From positions 27,528,001 through 27,592,000 of the forward strand of contig CP093831.1 in the NCBI GenBank assembly GCA_033063855.1: a DNA stretch of 64,000 bases. The letters are read 5' to 3'. The translations under genes were made by a program, and so were the position numbers. Numbering within the stretch: the first letter of the stretch is position 1; every line of letters begins with the position of its first letter. The notes beneath the pieces are model-generated. The model did no database searches and was not told where the DNA came from. It saw only the letters and a list, made by a program, of their open reading frames with translations. Shown here piece after piece: positions 26,401-38,400 of this stretch. The stretch is from Smittia aterrima (lineage: Eukaryota; Arthropoda; Insecta; Diptera; Chironomidae).

Positions 26401-29400
26401 CAACGAATTGTTTCACGCGAATTATTTTCGGTTACGACTTGTGTGGGAATTTCTCGATGCAATTCCTCACTTGCACTTATTTTTTTTCTTTTCGTTGCGC
26501 AAACAGAAGATTACGTGACTCGCTTTTATTCTCAGACTCATCTCGCGACTAATGAAGCAAAGAAATTGACAACACAAAAGCCAAACGGAGGAAAGAAAAT
26601 TAGAGCAAATCTTCAGCTCTTTCTCCCGAGCAACAAAGCGAAGCGATCGGAGTTTCCAATAAAATTCCATAATTTTTATTGCGATGAGAAATTGCATCGT
26701 AAATCAAGCTGAACAACGATCATCATCGTTTTCATCATCTAACACGATCAGGAAGCGAATCAGTGAGAAGACATGCACGAATTTTAAATTGAAATGAATG
26801 AATTGAACGTCTGTGAGTCTTCATCGATTCATTGATATTCAAATTTCAATTTGTCAAGTCTGAGACAAAAAAAAACTTCAAATCTAAAGTCGAATTAATC
26901 TTTTTTCGACAACAATGCCCCCGAGGACTCTCGGACTTTAATTCCAAGTTGTAAATTGCATTAAAAACAATTTTTTTTAATTTCCTCACGCTCTCGCTTA
27001 TCGATTTAACTTTGAGCAGCAGCAAATCGCAGAAGTTGAAAATCTGGTTCACGGACATTGAACTGGACTGGCTTTAATTACGTTCATGCATTCTTTGTTG
27101 GCACTGTCGCCTCGGGTTCTTGTTAGCCTACCGCTTCAGCTTTCGATATCCGATTGCAAGGTCGTCGCTTGTCTTTATCGTGACAGCTTCTTGTTCGTTG
27201 CCATGTCGTTTACGGTCAGCGCTTAAACTTTATTGTCTCAGGATATATTGAACTGTCATTAAGTGTCAGACGACATTGCTAAGAATGCGTTCGACTCGAA
27301 TGGAATAAATTTACTTTCCCGAGAAACAAACAAATTGGACCACCCAAGCGACAGCAACTTCAGATATCAAATCCAGTAACAAAGGCAGCTTTGCGTGTCA
27401 TAAGTCAGACACAAAAGAAAGTAAATCGGGAATAATTGAATATCTCGAGTGATTTATTAACAAAGGAGTGAAAGATAGAGATGGAAAGAAGTAAGTGGCG
27501 TGAACCGACGAAATTGTATAGCAGAGATCAAATTATTTACGGTTATCATAAAGAAATTGTTTTGCAAACGAGAGTGAAGGTGTTTCAAGACAATCAGAGG
27601 AAATCTATTTCTCTGAATTAATTTGAAATTGAAAGTCTTTTCTTTCAAAGTAGATCGGAACTAATTGAAAAGCAGATAATTGCAGAAGATGAATTGTTTT
27701 GTTGCCAGCTTCTCGAAACTGTCGGAAGTATTTTGTCTTTAGTAGAGACAACAATCGAAGTTGTGTCTCTCTCTCTCTCTCTCTCAAACATTTCGATTAC
27801 GACAAAATTCCAATAATCGAGTAATTAACACCACTAAGTGGAATGAGGAGCATTAACATTAATTAAAGAAAGCGAATCGAAGTAAGAAGCCAAAGCGAAA
27901 CAAATGTGTCGATAATTTCCGTAACTGATTATGCAATCTTATGTCATTCAATGAATTGCTCTCAATTAAACTCTTTCGAGATGTTCACAGCCTCCGTTCA
28001 ATTAACAGTTGAAGAAATATTTGGCGAGACAATAAACGGATCGTAAAGGTCAATAAAACGAGATTTAATGATGACTCAATGAAGAATCACAACAGACGAC
28101 TCGACGACGCTTCGACTAACATTGAAAAATCGTCTTCGTGCGGCAATAAAAGCAAAAAAAAAAAACTTTTTTCTGTCGCCGCTGAAATTATTCAGTGATC
28201 TTGAATCAGAATTCATTATGAGATCGCTCGTGGATTCTTTTATTGTCCGCCAGTCGACTCGAATTAGCTTCGTCTCATGATTACGCGCAGATCTAATTTG
28301 CTGACGAATTAATGAGCTGACCGCAGGGTCTTTCTCGCCTGCATAGTCCGAGCGCGCGTGACCTCAAACGAGACCTGCTTCGACCTTATTCACGCAAACT
28401 CTTTCTCTCCCTTGATCAATTTAAGTTCAACTCAACAATGTGTAATCAGAAGTTTTTTTTTTCCTTCTCCATCAACAATCGTTTCTCGCTGCAAGGTTCA
28501 CGCTTCAATCACGAACAGAAATGAGAGTTTAATTTATTGTTTTTCGATCCGATCCGAAGCCGACACAATAGGAACAACAAAAACTAATTAAAAACTGTTT
28601 TATGTGCATATCCGACAATGCTTTTCCGACGCGCTACCTCGTTTCGGTTTTTCACGAAAACAATTCTTCCGAAGTCGAAGAGCTTTCGATTGCTTCGAAA
28701 GTATTTGGTGACTCGAGAGAAAACCTGTTGGCACGCTTTTTCTCACAGTGCCCCGTGAATTTAATTAGCAGAAGTGACCGCAGTTGTCTTGGCCACCTTA
28801 ATTACGATTGAACCCATGGCGGAAAGATTTAATGACGCGAAGGCTTTTCTGATTAGTTTGTTGTGAATTTTTGTTAATTTTCTCTTGAACTTTTTCGTCA
28901 AAAGAATTTTAAAAAGAGATTAACGGTCGAAGACTTTACGAGAATGCTAATTTTGTATTTTAGTCATCAAAGTCTAGGAAATCCATTTGAGTAAATAGAA
29001 AAACCTTTAAACGCTTCGCTATTAACTATTTTGATTTATTTATTGGCGATTAAAGTGATGAATCAATTAAGAGAGCAGTCGCTCTCTTCATGAATATTTC
29101 TTTGGCGATCACGATTAATGGAGAGCAACTAATAGCTTCACATTATTCGAAAAAGCTTCTGTTGGATCATTTGACTTGACTTGAGTTTGTTTTTTGATCG
29201 TTACCGTCTTCAAGAGCACGTTCAATCGCTAATGGCTTCAGCACGTGGCACAGATACTTCATCAACAGGTCAAACAGCATCGATTTAATAAATTCAATCT
29301 TCTTTCTCTTTTTTCTCAGCTTCGCTTCTAAATCAAATTGAGATTTTCAATTGCAACTTCAAATGCTTTTCTTATGTAATTATGCATTCTTTGCAAAGCT

Positions 29401-32400
29401 CATAAAAATGAATAATGCTGATGTTTCCATAATGATGCCTGCTCAGACCGCTCTGGTGGAAAGAACGGCAATGGAATGAGGTCGAGCATGAGTTAAAGTC
29501 AAACACAAGAGGCAAGAGCAAAAGTTTCTTTTTGTTCGTTGAACAGAAAAACTCTTTTCTCGCGAATTTCACGTCTCGACCTAAAGCAAATCCCAAAATC
29601 AATTAAAACGAAACCGAAAATGTTGCGACTGATTGAAATCGCACGTTCTGCGGTCACTTTCGAACACACGCACCGCAATCAACAAGAAAAATGCTTTAAA
29701 TAATTATCTAATCCAACTCAAGTCGACGAAGCAACCGAAAAAGTTGAAAATAAACTTTTCTGTTCACAAATATTCCGAGTTATGAGTGACGATGCGATTA
29801 TGTGATTTGAATATGCGCGCACAAGTGAAAACAAAATGTGTAACATCTGATCCAGTTGAACATGAAATTTTTGTTGATCTTGCTCGATAGCCAAATTAGT
29901 AAAAACAATTAAAGGGATTTTTATGTCATTGCTTGAGTAACTGTTTCGAATGTGTCACGATCTGTGAGTCACAGACTGTGACAACAATTTAAAGCTTGTC
30001 ACTTTAGAACTTAATGAACATTGAAATGCAAATCTCTTCGATCGACATCAGATCTGATGTTTTTATTAATGAGAATGCATTTTTAATTAAACATTTTGAA
30101 ATAAATTTTATGCTGTTGGTCCTAGTAATGAGCAAAATTTTTTGTATAAATTTGACGTGAAATGCATTTTCAAATTAGTCTGAAGACTTTCCTCAACGAT
30201 GTCTTCTCTAATTCGTCAAACTTTATTGATTGCTTTTCTAATTTCTCTTGTGAGTGAAGAATAAAATGAAAGTAAATTAATTCTATTAAATAATATTTCC
30301 TAGGTTGTTGCTTACTTCGAAGTCGATATTCAAAGCATCGAGCAATTGAGTGACACGAAGTATGGAGATTTGTCGAAAATCAAAATACGAAAAGATAAAG
30401 CGTCAAAAACTCGAGGATTCTACGGAAACGTTTCGCTCAATCTCGATGTGGATAACTCTTTTAAACTGAGTGTCATTTTCACCGTAAAACAAGGAGGAGA
30501 ATATCGGAGAATGCCCTACAAACTCCCACCTAAAGGAATTTGTGACGCGATCAATGAAGACCAATATGTTTATCCAGAACTTGCTGAGAATTCAAATTTT
30601 TTAAGGCCTGTGCCATGTCCAATTCCAACCGTAAGATCTTTTTATTCGATTCACTTTGAGAAGATTTTGTTTATTTTTTTTAAACAGGGAGTTTATGAGA
30701 TTCTCGGATATGAACCAAGTTTGAAAAACGCTCCCAAGATGATCATGCATACAGGAGATTATGCACCCGAGATTCAATTAATAAAAGACGGTGAAGTTGT
30801 TTTTAGCGTAAAGATTTATGGTTCGATCATCAATCTCTAAAAATTATTCAAACAAAGAAATTTGTAATTTGAACAATCAAAATATTATTATATATATATA
30901 ATATATAATGTATAATAATATCAAAAATATTTCTTATTTCATCAAATCTTCGATTGCTATCTGATCCGATTGCTGATAATTCTAATAATGAGCAGAACAT
31001 TTTGATATAAATTCGATGCAAAAATCATTTTCTCATTAGTCTGACGACTTGTAGCCACGATGACTTTTCCAATTCATCAAACGTTATTGGTTGTGTTTTT
31101 GATTTCACTTGTGAGTTTTAAAAATTATTGAAAAGTAAATTTTTCTGATAATTTGTTTAGGCTTCAGCTTACTTCGAAGTCGATGTACAAAGGATCGAGC
31201 AATTGAGTGATGACAAATTTTTCGACTTTACGAAACTTAAAATCCGAAAAGATAAAGAGTCGAAAACTCGCAAAGTCTACGGAAACATGTCGATCACCGT
31301 TGACTTGGACAATTCTTATAAAGAAACTATCATTGGGTACGTCAAACAAGGCGGAGAGTATCGGAAAATGCCTTACAAAATCCCAGAAAAAGGAATTTGT
31401 GATTTATTTAATGAAGACGAATATCTTTACCCAGAACTAGTAGAACATTCCGATTTTCAATTGCCAATGCCTTGTCCGGTACCAGCTGTAAGTTCCTTTA
31501 CTAATTTAGTTTGTGAGAATTCTAAGATTTATTCCCAGGGAAATTACGAGTGGCGCGGCTTTCAACCAAGTTTGAAAAAAGTTCCCAATGTGATGTTGCC
31601 AACAGGAGACTACGCAGCTGAGACTATTGTATCAAAAAACGGAGAAGTTGGTTTTAGAGCAAGATTTTATGTATCAATTATCAATCTCTAAAAATTATTT
31701 AAACAAATTTATAATTTGAGCAATAGAAATATTTGATGTTTACCAACAATAAAAAGCTTGTTACTTCTTTAGTCGGCCAGACTTCCTGTGTCTTTGTAGC
31801 GTCGCAGGTATCCATTTACTTTTCCCGACATACGCCAATTAATAGTAAATTTTATTAATTTGATAATCATCTAGTTTGAAAAATATTTTTCGTTTCAACA
31901 AATCTTAGATTGCTATCAGATCCGATTGCTGCTAATTCTTGCAATGAGAAGAACATTTTGATATAAATTCAATGGAAAATGCATTTTCTCGTTAGTCACT
32001 TGACAACATTCAGCAACGATGACTTTTCTAATTCATCAAACGTTGTTGATTTGTTTTGTGATTTCTCTCGTGAGGTTTGAAAATTATTTTAAAGTAAGTT
32101 ATTCTGATCAGTTTTTTAGGCTGCAGCTTACTTCGAAGTCGATGTACAAAGCATCGATCAAACAAGTGATGACAATATTGTAGATATGACGAAACTTAAA
32201 ATACGAAAAGATAAAGCGTCGAAAACTCGCAAAGTTTACGGAAACATGTCGATCAAAGTTGACATGGACAATTCTTATACAGAATCTGTCTTGCTGTTCA
32301 AAAAGCAAGGAGGAGAGTATCGGAAAATGCCGTACAGACTTCCAGCAAAAGGAATGTGCGATTTATTTAATGAAGACGAATACATTTATCCAGAGTTAGC

Positions 32401-35400
32401 TGCACATTCCGATTTTCAATTGCCCTCTCCATGTCCGATACCAGCTGTAAGCTCCTTTATTGATTTAGTTTGTGAGAATTCTAAGATTCATTTCCAGGGA
32501 AATTACGAATGGCGCGGCTTTCAACCAAGTTTGAAAAATATTCCCAACGTGATCATGCCAACTGGAGACTACGCAATTGAGGTTATCGGAATAAAAGACG
32601 GAGAAGTTGGTTTTAAAGCGAGGTTTTATCTATCAATCATCAATCTCTAAAATTATTCTTTAATTTGAGCAATAAAATTATTTGATGTTTTCCAACAATA
32701 AAAAGCTTGTCACTTCAAAGATTAATAAACTTTTAAATACTTGATGCAAAGATTCTTTTTGATTATCCGATTTGAACATTTATTCGGCCTCCGACATATA
32801 ATATATTATACAATTTGTTTTTATTTATTATATTATACATATATAATATATTATACATTGTATGTATTATATTTTTAGTAAATCTATAATTAGTTTCAAA
32901 AATATGTTTCGTTTCATCATATCTTAGATTGCTATCAGCTCCGACTGCTGATAATTCTAATAATGAGCAGAAAATTTTGAAATAAATTCGATGCAAACAT
33001 GCATTTTCTCATTAGTCTGACGACATTCAGCCACAATGGCTTTTCCAATTCATCAAACGTTATTGGTTGTGTTTCTAATTTCTCTTGTGAGTTTTGAAAA
33101 TTATTTCAAGTAAATTATTTTGATCAGTTTCTTTAGGCATCTGCTTACTTTGAAGTCGAAGTACAAAGCATCGATCAAACAAATGATGACATAAAGTATT
33201 TCGACTTTACGAAACTTAAAATTCGAAAAGATAAAACTTCAAAAACTCGCAAAATGTACGGAAACGTGTCGGTCAACGTTGCAATGGATAACTCTTATAA
33301 AGAAACTGTCTTGCTCTTCAAAAAGCAAGGCGGAGAATATCGGAAAATGCCTTACAAAATTCCAGATAAAGGAGTTTGCGATTTATTCAATGACGACGAA
33401 TACATTTATCCAGATGTAGTTGCAAATTCCGATTTTCAAATGCCAATGCCTTGTCCGATACCTGTTGTAAGCTCTATTACTATTTTGGTTTTTGAGAAGT
33501 TTAAGATTTATTTTCAGGGAGTTTACGAGTTCCGCGGTTTTGAACCAAGTTTGAAAAGAGTTCCGCTTGTGATGTTGCCAACAGGAGACTACGCAATTGA
33601 GGGTACCATAGTAAAAGACGGAGAAGTTGGTTTTAAAGGGAGATTTTATTGTTCAATCATCAACCTCTAAAAATTATTCTTCAAAAACACAAACAACTTT
33701 GTAATTAGAGCGATGAATTAAAAATGATTTTCTCTTTCAATGACGTAAGTTTGTTTAGTAATTATTTTCTCCAGTTGAACATGAAATTGTTGATCGATAG
33801 CGAAGTTACTAAAAACAATTAAAAGGGCTTTTAGTTTTACGTCATCCAACGAAATCTCTGATTGAGTTGAGCCAACAACATTCACTTAACAAACAAAGTG
33901 AAGTTCGCCTAATTCTCATTTACCTATCGTCGCTGAAAAGAGCTCTCGGGGAAGCCACAGCAAGACAAAGACTTGAGACAATAGCAAAGACAGAGTCAAA
34001 CGTTTGTCCGAAACGATGTCACAACAAAATCTTTGAAAAGTTGACAGCAAATTTATTTGCTTTTGATTATCTCCAACTGATCTCAAATGAAAACATTTTT
34101 CTCTCTGGCGATTCCAGTTTCCTCACTCGTTCAAGTGCACAGATCTTTTGCGGAACTCCAAGTATCGTTTAACAAGAGCAAACAAGATAATTGCTACATG
34201 GAAGAGTGAAAGAGCTTGGAGATACAATTAACCTTGGGAAATTGCATTAATGATAAGTCATCATCATCGTTTGATAATTCTATTGAAGACAAAGCAAAAG
34301 CTAATTCCATTTAGACCTCTCGATCTCTCTCTTAGTTCTCATCGATCTTTTGTTCAACAAATTTTGAATTGAAAGTCAGAAAAAGCTTCAATTACTGTGA
34401 CGAGTCAAAAGTTGCTTGACCTTCCTCAACAATAAATGCTCTCTTGACGTCTCAAACACGTTTTTCCTTTGCTTCTCACTGCGGCAATCGTAGAAAGTTG
34501 TTAACCGTTTTCTTTCTTTTTATGATCGTGGAAATTTCACACAAAATCAGATGACACTTGAATCAACGCAAAGCTCTGACAATTAGTCGAGGGAAAATAA
34601 ACGAAATTTACCTAATTGCGATCAATAAACTCAGCTCAAGGAACCTTTCTCTCAAAAGTCTTTCAACTCCGGTTCGAGTTGATTAATAAAAGTTTTTATT
34701 TCGCTTCGAGGAAGGAAAAATCAATTTGATCCGTTGCAAAGAGTAGAAATCTCTCATGTCGTGTGGTTGAGAAGGAATGACTTGATTTTCCTGATTTTTG
34801 AGTTCACGTAAAGTTCACATTTGAAGTTCAAAACTTCTACGAATCTAATTACTAAGTCATGAACAAGTTCTTAAGTGTCGCCTTACTTAGACAAGACCAG
34901 AGTCTAGTCATTAGACTTGAGATGAAATCTGTCTCTTGCCCAAGAGACGTTTATTTGATAAAGTCACTGCTTTGGCGAATGATTTCTGAGCTCGTTCGTA
35001 AACGAAAAGTCGCACAAGACGGCCTTGAATGTAATACAGATTTTTATTTCTTTTCTCGTTTGGTTTAATAAATAAAGCTTGAGCTCAGCAAAACTGGTTA
35101 CGAGAGTCGCAAGTCTTTAGAGCTGCAAGCTTCACAAGTTGAGCTTTGAAAAGTAGTACAGATTTCGAACGAGGAATGAATATCAATCGACAAGTTGATT
35201 AAACACTCGGCTTAACACAAAATGCGCTCATGCTGAGAACGACCATCAAAATGAATAACAAGTCACACTTCTTTATTGTTCTTACTGACTTTCTTGATCG
35301 AGTTCTGAGGTGCGGCTAAAACTTGAAGTGGGCTCGCTTGCTATTTGCTCAGATTGTTAATTTATTTTTTGTGCCATTCACTTTGTTTAAAGCTCTGTCG

Positions 35401-38400
35401 ACGTGTTAAATGTTTGATTACGAGGAAACTTCTTAATCTTTTTGATTAAACAAACATTTTGAACTCTCAGGAATCAACAACAAACTCGTTCGAAGAATGT
35501 TGAGCTTGAGACATATTTTTAGAAGATCATTTTATTCAAATTGATTTGAAACATTTTTATGAGCTCAGAATCGAATTTCTACGAGTTTCTTTCATTAATT
35601 CTGGTTTCTCACTCGAATAAGATTCTAACGATCCTTCACCTTTAAAACATTTTTCTTCTTTTTCTAACGAACTTTTGAGTTTCGCAAGAAATTTCTCTGA
35701 TTCCTGTTGATGGGAAAATAATCAAGTGAGACTGCTCCTAATTGCGAAATCTTTCCGAGCATTGTTGTTCACAATCGAAATCAATTGAGGCTCCCATGGA
35801 TTCACAATAAAAGAGCAAAGGAAAAAATATCAAAGCACGGCTTTCAATTAATGTACAATTTGATTTCGACATGGAGAAGCAACTTTTTTTTTCTCTCGCG
35901 ATTAAGAAGCTCAAACGAACACGCACGAATCAATGAGATCGTATTTCGCAATCGACAAACTGATGGGAATCTCATTTGAACTTTGAAAAATATTTTTGTT
36001 TATTAGATGTCGATAAAATTCTTTCTTTTTAGTGATTAACAGTTTTGCCATAAAGTTTTTTTCCTCGCGAAACTTTTGATCTTTTTCCCAATCTCGTTGG
36101 CATTTTAGGATTTTTTTTGACTTTTAATCGGCGATTGGAGCTTCAGACAATTGATCGATTTGACTTGGAATAATCGTGAATCAAATCACGCAAGACAAAC
36201 AAGTCTGCAGACAGCAATAACCAGCTTCGCAGCTTTCTCATCTCAATTGAAAGTGAAATAAACATCAATTTTCTTTTTTCTTCTTTTTGGAATGTGTGGA
36301 AAAAAAAGAAAATAAATTGCAAATTGGATGGAAATCTTTCTCGCGCGCACAAACTGCAAAGCTCATCTCACTCTCTTGGTTTAAAGCATTTTTAGAAACT
36401 TCACTTAACGAACCTGGAACGAGCAGCATCACTGCCCCTATCAAGCAAACTAATCCACTTGGCGATTTCATTTTAAAGTTTTTATTTTTTCGATTCCGAG
36501 CAATTTAAACTTTTTGTTTCGATGCACAGAAGCTTTTCCTGTTTTTTATGGATTAACGCGTTTTGCGTTACACAATTTCTTGAAGCCAACAAATTGCAAC
36601 ACAATTCAGCACATTTTTCGAATATAAATGAAACATTGGCGCGAAATAAAAACTTCTTTTGCTTTCCCAGCTTCTCGTTGAATTTCTCACTTTAATTTTT
36701 CATTTTTCCTTCACTTTTCTTTTCGCATTTCTTAGAAATTAATTAATAAAATCGGAAAGAGCGTTTAAGGTGCGATTAGGTTAAACTCGCGTTCACGGTG
36801 AGCACTCACGATCAACTGAACGGCTGCTCAGCTTTTTCGTCGAAGAGAAAAAAAAATCGTTGAATTGTAGCAGAAAAAATGTCTTAAGAGCGAGTTTGGA
36901 GCAAACACAAGTCCATTCGTCTATGAGAAAATGTTTAGTTTTTTTGTTAAAGCTCCAACATCGCGATTGTGTTGGTTTTATAGAAAAAGTTTCGCTTGAA
37001 ACATTGCGCATTGAATTTTTTTTACTTCCTATCGCAACATTAGCAGTGGAGTAAGGCAAAAGCAAAAGCAATCGAGTTTATTTAACATGTGGGACTGCAA
37101 ATTGATCTCGCGAGTGTTTTACGAAAACTTTAAAGTTCAATTTGCTAAATGTTAATGAGACACTCGATTTCCTCCCACAACAAACTCGATGTCTTAACAA
37201 TAAAGCGAATTGTTTTATTGCATTTCTTGGTTGCAAGAGTTTCCGACCGGAAATCAAAGGATTCGTGTTTCATATTCCAAGTTGTTCCACTCAAAAGGTT
37301 ATGAGCTCACAATCGAATAAGAAAATAATTTTATTGCAGAGCTGAAGCAACAAAGACTTCCTAATTTGAGAAACAATAAAATTCAGGAAGATCACGAACT
37401 CAAATTCCCTGACCACCAATCAGATTCTCAATAAATTTGAAGAAATCACACTAATTGAGGAAGAAGGCAATTCACTTGCGGTTTTATGTTAATCTCGAGA
37501 CAAATTCCTCTGCAACCGCAACGTCTCGGATGTGTTTACTTTAAAAGCAACAACTCATCATCATCAGCAAAATTTAAAGCAACAGCGTCAATGCGAGTGG
37601 AGACCTCACATTAAAAGAAAATAAATGAAATCACTTAATTTCATTATTTCGGGCCGTGAATGATATTTCCAGAATGTGCTATGAGAGACGCTGCGTTGTT
37701 TAATTTAAAAACGATAATTTATGGATTTAAAGCAACATCACGGTCGAAATTAATCATCGGTCTCTTGAAAGGCAATAATTGTTTTGGCAAATAGCTCGCG
37801 CGTCGTTGAGCAAATATTTTCCTGCAATTTCTTAAGCTTTTTTTTAACATTTTGTCACAACAAAAGCCATTCATGCATTCTTCGTTCGAACAAGTGGAAT
37901 TCACAGCTTTTGGGCCGAAGCGGCGTCGAGTTTTGTTGAGAAAATTGTTGTCAAATTAACAAAGTTTTCAGTTCGCTTGTCATCGTAAATTAGAATGACA
38001 AGATTCGATTCTTGAGCTTTATTATATAATCAAATATATTATATATTATATTATATTATATATTTATAATAAAATCAAAAATATTTCGCGATTTTTAAAT
38101 GAATTTATTTTAATGTCCGACCTTCAACTCAATCTGATCTGCTGCTTCATAAAACTTCATTCCGTCTCCAAGATTCATTGATCTTTGGGTTTTTTCATCG
38201 AAAATTGAACTTTTAAAAATGCAAATCTGCAGTCTCAAGCTTTTGTTCTGTTTTTAGTTCGTCACGAGTTATTAAAACGGCTTCGAGCGCGCCCAACAAC
38301 TCTTATGCAGTCAATGTCGTTCGAGTGCTGCAATTTCTTTAAAAAAAACTTTGCTTTTCGCGCATAAACATTTCAGTTAGCGGAATTTGTTTTCTGTTAC

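Larger units (their letters stand above)
21607..30198. other. Cda5 intron sequence without a supported gene
   Basis: Part of the long 5' intron of the deacetylase gene. No domain-bearing frame is seen. From about 25683 the sequence is the left arm of the large inverted duplication. The stretch from about 26750 to 29345 has no counterpart in the right arm. A (CT)n run lies at 27764-27784. Confidence 0.6.
25683..35290 (+). repeat. Large inverted duplication, left arm
   Basis: Pairs in reverse order with 51130-63030. Anchor pairs: 25683-26720 with 63030-61890, 29345-29990 with 61560-60920, the DUF1091 arrays (30.2-33.7 with 60.8-52.5 kb), 33770-34085 with 52390-52070, 34380-34460 with 51660-51590, 35000-35100 with 51400-51290, and 35240-35285 with 51165-51130. 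Identity is extreme in some non-coding anchors and low in others. The centre between arms holds signal exon 1B, the Krüppel-like gene, the GST and signal exon 1A. Confidence 0.85.

Noticed and set aside
27764..27784. CT dinucleotide run, and GA runs near 5464, 13770 and 17731
   Set aside because: Ordinary microsatellites with no sign of function.
33867..34172. Open frame of 101 codons whose first 68 codons recur exactly at 52069-52293 on the other strand
   Set aside because: The identity follows from near-identical DNA in the inverted arms and extends into stop-rich flanks; no leader, domain or splice structure supports a gene. Constraint on DNA or conversion explains it better.
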